Source: Verrucomicrobiota bacterium (GTDB lineage: Bacteria > Verrucomicrobiota > Verrucomicrobiia > Opitutales > UBA953). Taken from it: DNA of 6,236 bases. The translations under genes and the position numbers were made by a program. This document shows, piece by piece, positions 6,138 to 6,236 of this stretch (positions are counted from its first letter, which is position 1; each line of letters starts with the position of its first letter). The notes under the pieces are model-generated. The model ran no database searches. It had not been told where the DNA came from and was given only the letters and a program-made list of their open reading frames with translations. Where the stretch lies: positions 1-6,236 of the forward strand of contig RDYO01000124.1 of NCBI GenBank assembly GCA_004293385.1, read 5' to 3'.

Positions 6138-6236
6138 ATGACCTCCGTCTCCCGTCAACGCAAAGGCTTCACGCTCATCGAGCTGCTGACCGTCATCGCG
6201 ATCATCGGCGTCCTCGCCGCCGTCCTCTTCCCGGGC
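6138..6236 (+). CDS. Prepilin-type N-terminal cleavage/methylation domain protein (3' truncated)
   Basis: Only the first 33 codons are in the window. The leader MTSVSRQRKG is followed by FTLIELLTVIAIIGVLAAVL, the classic type IV prepilin/type II pseudopilin signal. Cleavage by a prepilin peptidase would fall after G10, the mature Phe11 would be methylated, and Glu15 is the conserved +5 residue. The hydrophobic helix anchors the protein in the inner membrane before assembly. In Verrucomicrobiota and Planctomycetota many paralogues share this leader but differ in their C-terminal part, so pilin, pseudopilin or another surface function cannot be told here. No Shine-Dalgarno precedes the ATG. It lies after the glyA terminator, so it probably has its own promoter, perhaps in the short AT-richer stretch before the ATG. 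Confidence 0.88.
   Translation, partial: MTSVSRQRKGFTLIELLTVIAIIGVLAAVLFPG

Overview
The window is a stretch of GC-rich bacterial chromosome carrying mostly housekeeping genes. The best guess at the organism is Verrucomicrobiota, probably an Opitutae-like lineage. The reasons are strong G/C bias at third codon positions, a prepilin-type leader of the form common in that phylum at the right edge, no well-placed Shine-Dalgarno sequence before any gene, and an orphan Arg/Gly/Asp-rich protein. No marker gene settles the taxonomy, so this is inference.

Left part (1-2216): the 3' end of a GT-A-type glycosyltransferase on the + strand converges on a 484-codon gene of unknown function on the - strand. 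That protein has a long disordered segment built of GPRRDD-like repeats. The gap of about 217 bp between them is almost wholly palindromic. A terminator hairpin overlaps the glycosyltransferase stop codon and another lies just past the stop of the unknown gene. Between them is a three-tier nested inverted repeat of about 170 bp (566-735), made of four ~16-nt CACGTG-centred units, inner 7-nt units and an apical 10-bp stem.

Middle (2217-2446): a complete tRNA-Leu(GAG) with encoded CCA, followed at once by a textbook intrinsic terminator.

Right part (2485-6119): a probable + strand operon of purD, a YwlE-type low-molecular-weight phosphatase, rpiB and glyA, closed by a terminator after glyA. 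The gaps are 38 bp, a 4-bp ATGA overlap and 60 bp. The metabolic genes fit together: RpiB supplies ribose-5-phosphate (via PRPP and phosphoribosylamine), GlyA supplies glycine and one-carbon units, and PurD joins phosphoribosylamine to glycine. The phosphatase-rpiB-glyA order recalls the ywlE-ywlF-(ywlG)-glyA cluster of Bacillus. Its P-loop carries the Thr that marks protein-arginine phosphatases.

Right edge (6138-6236): the first 33 codons of a prepilin-type protein, cut by the window end.

The points most worth a second look are the nested palindromic element, the unknown RGG-like protein and the arginine-phosphatase signature. No CRISPR array, transposase, integrase or defence system is visible.
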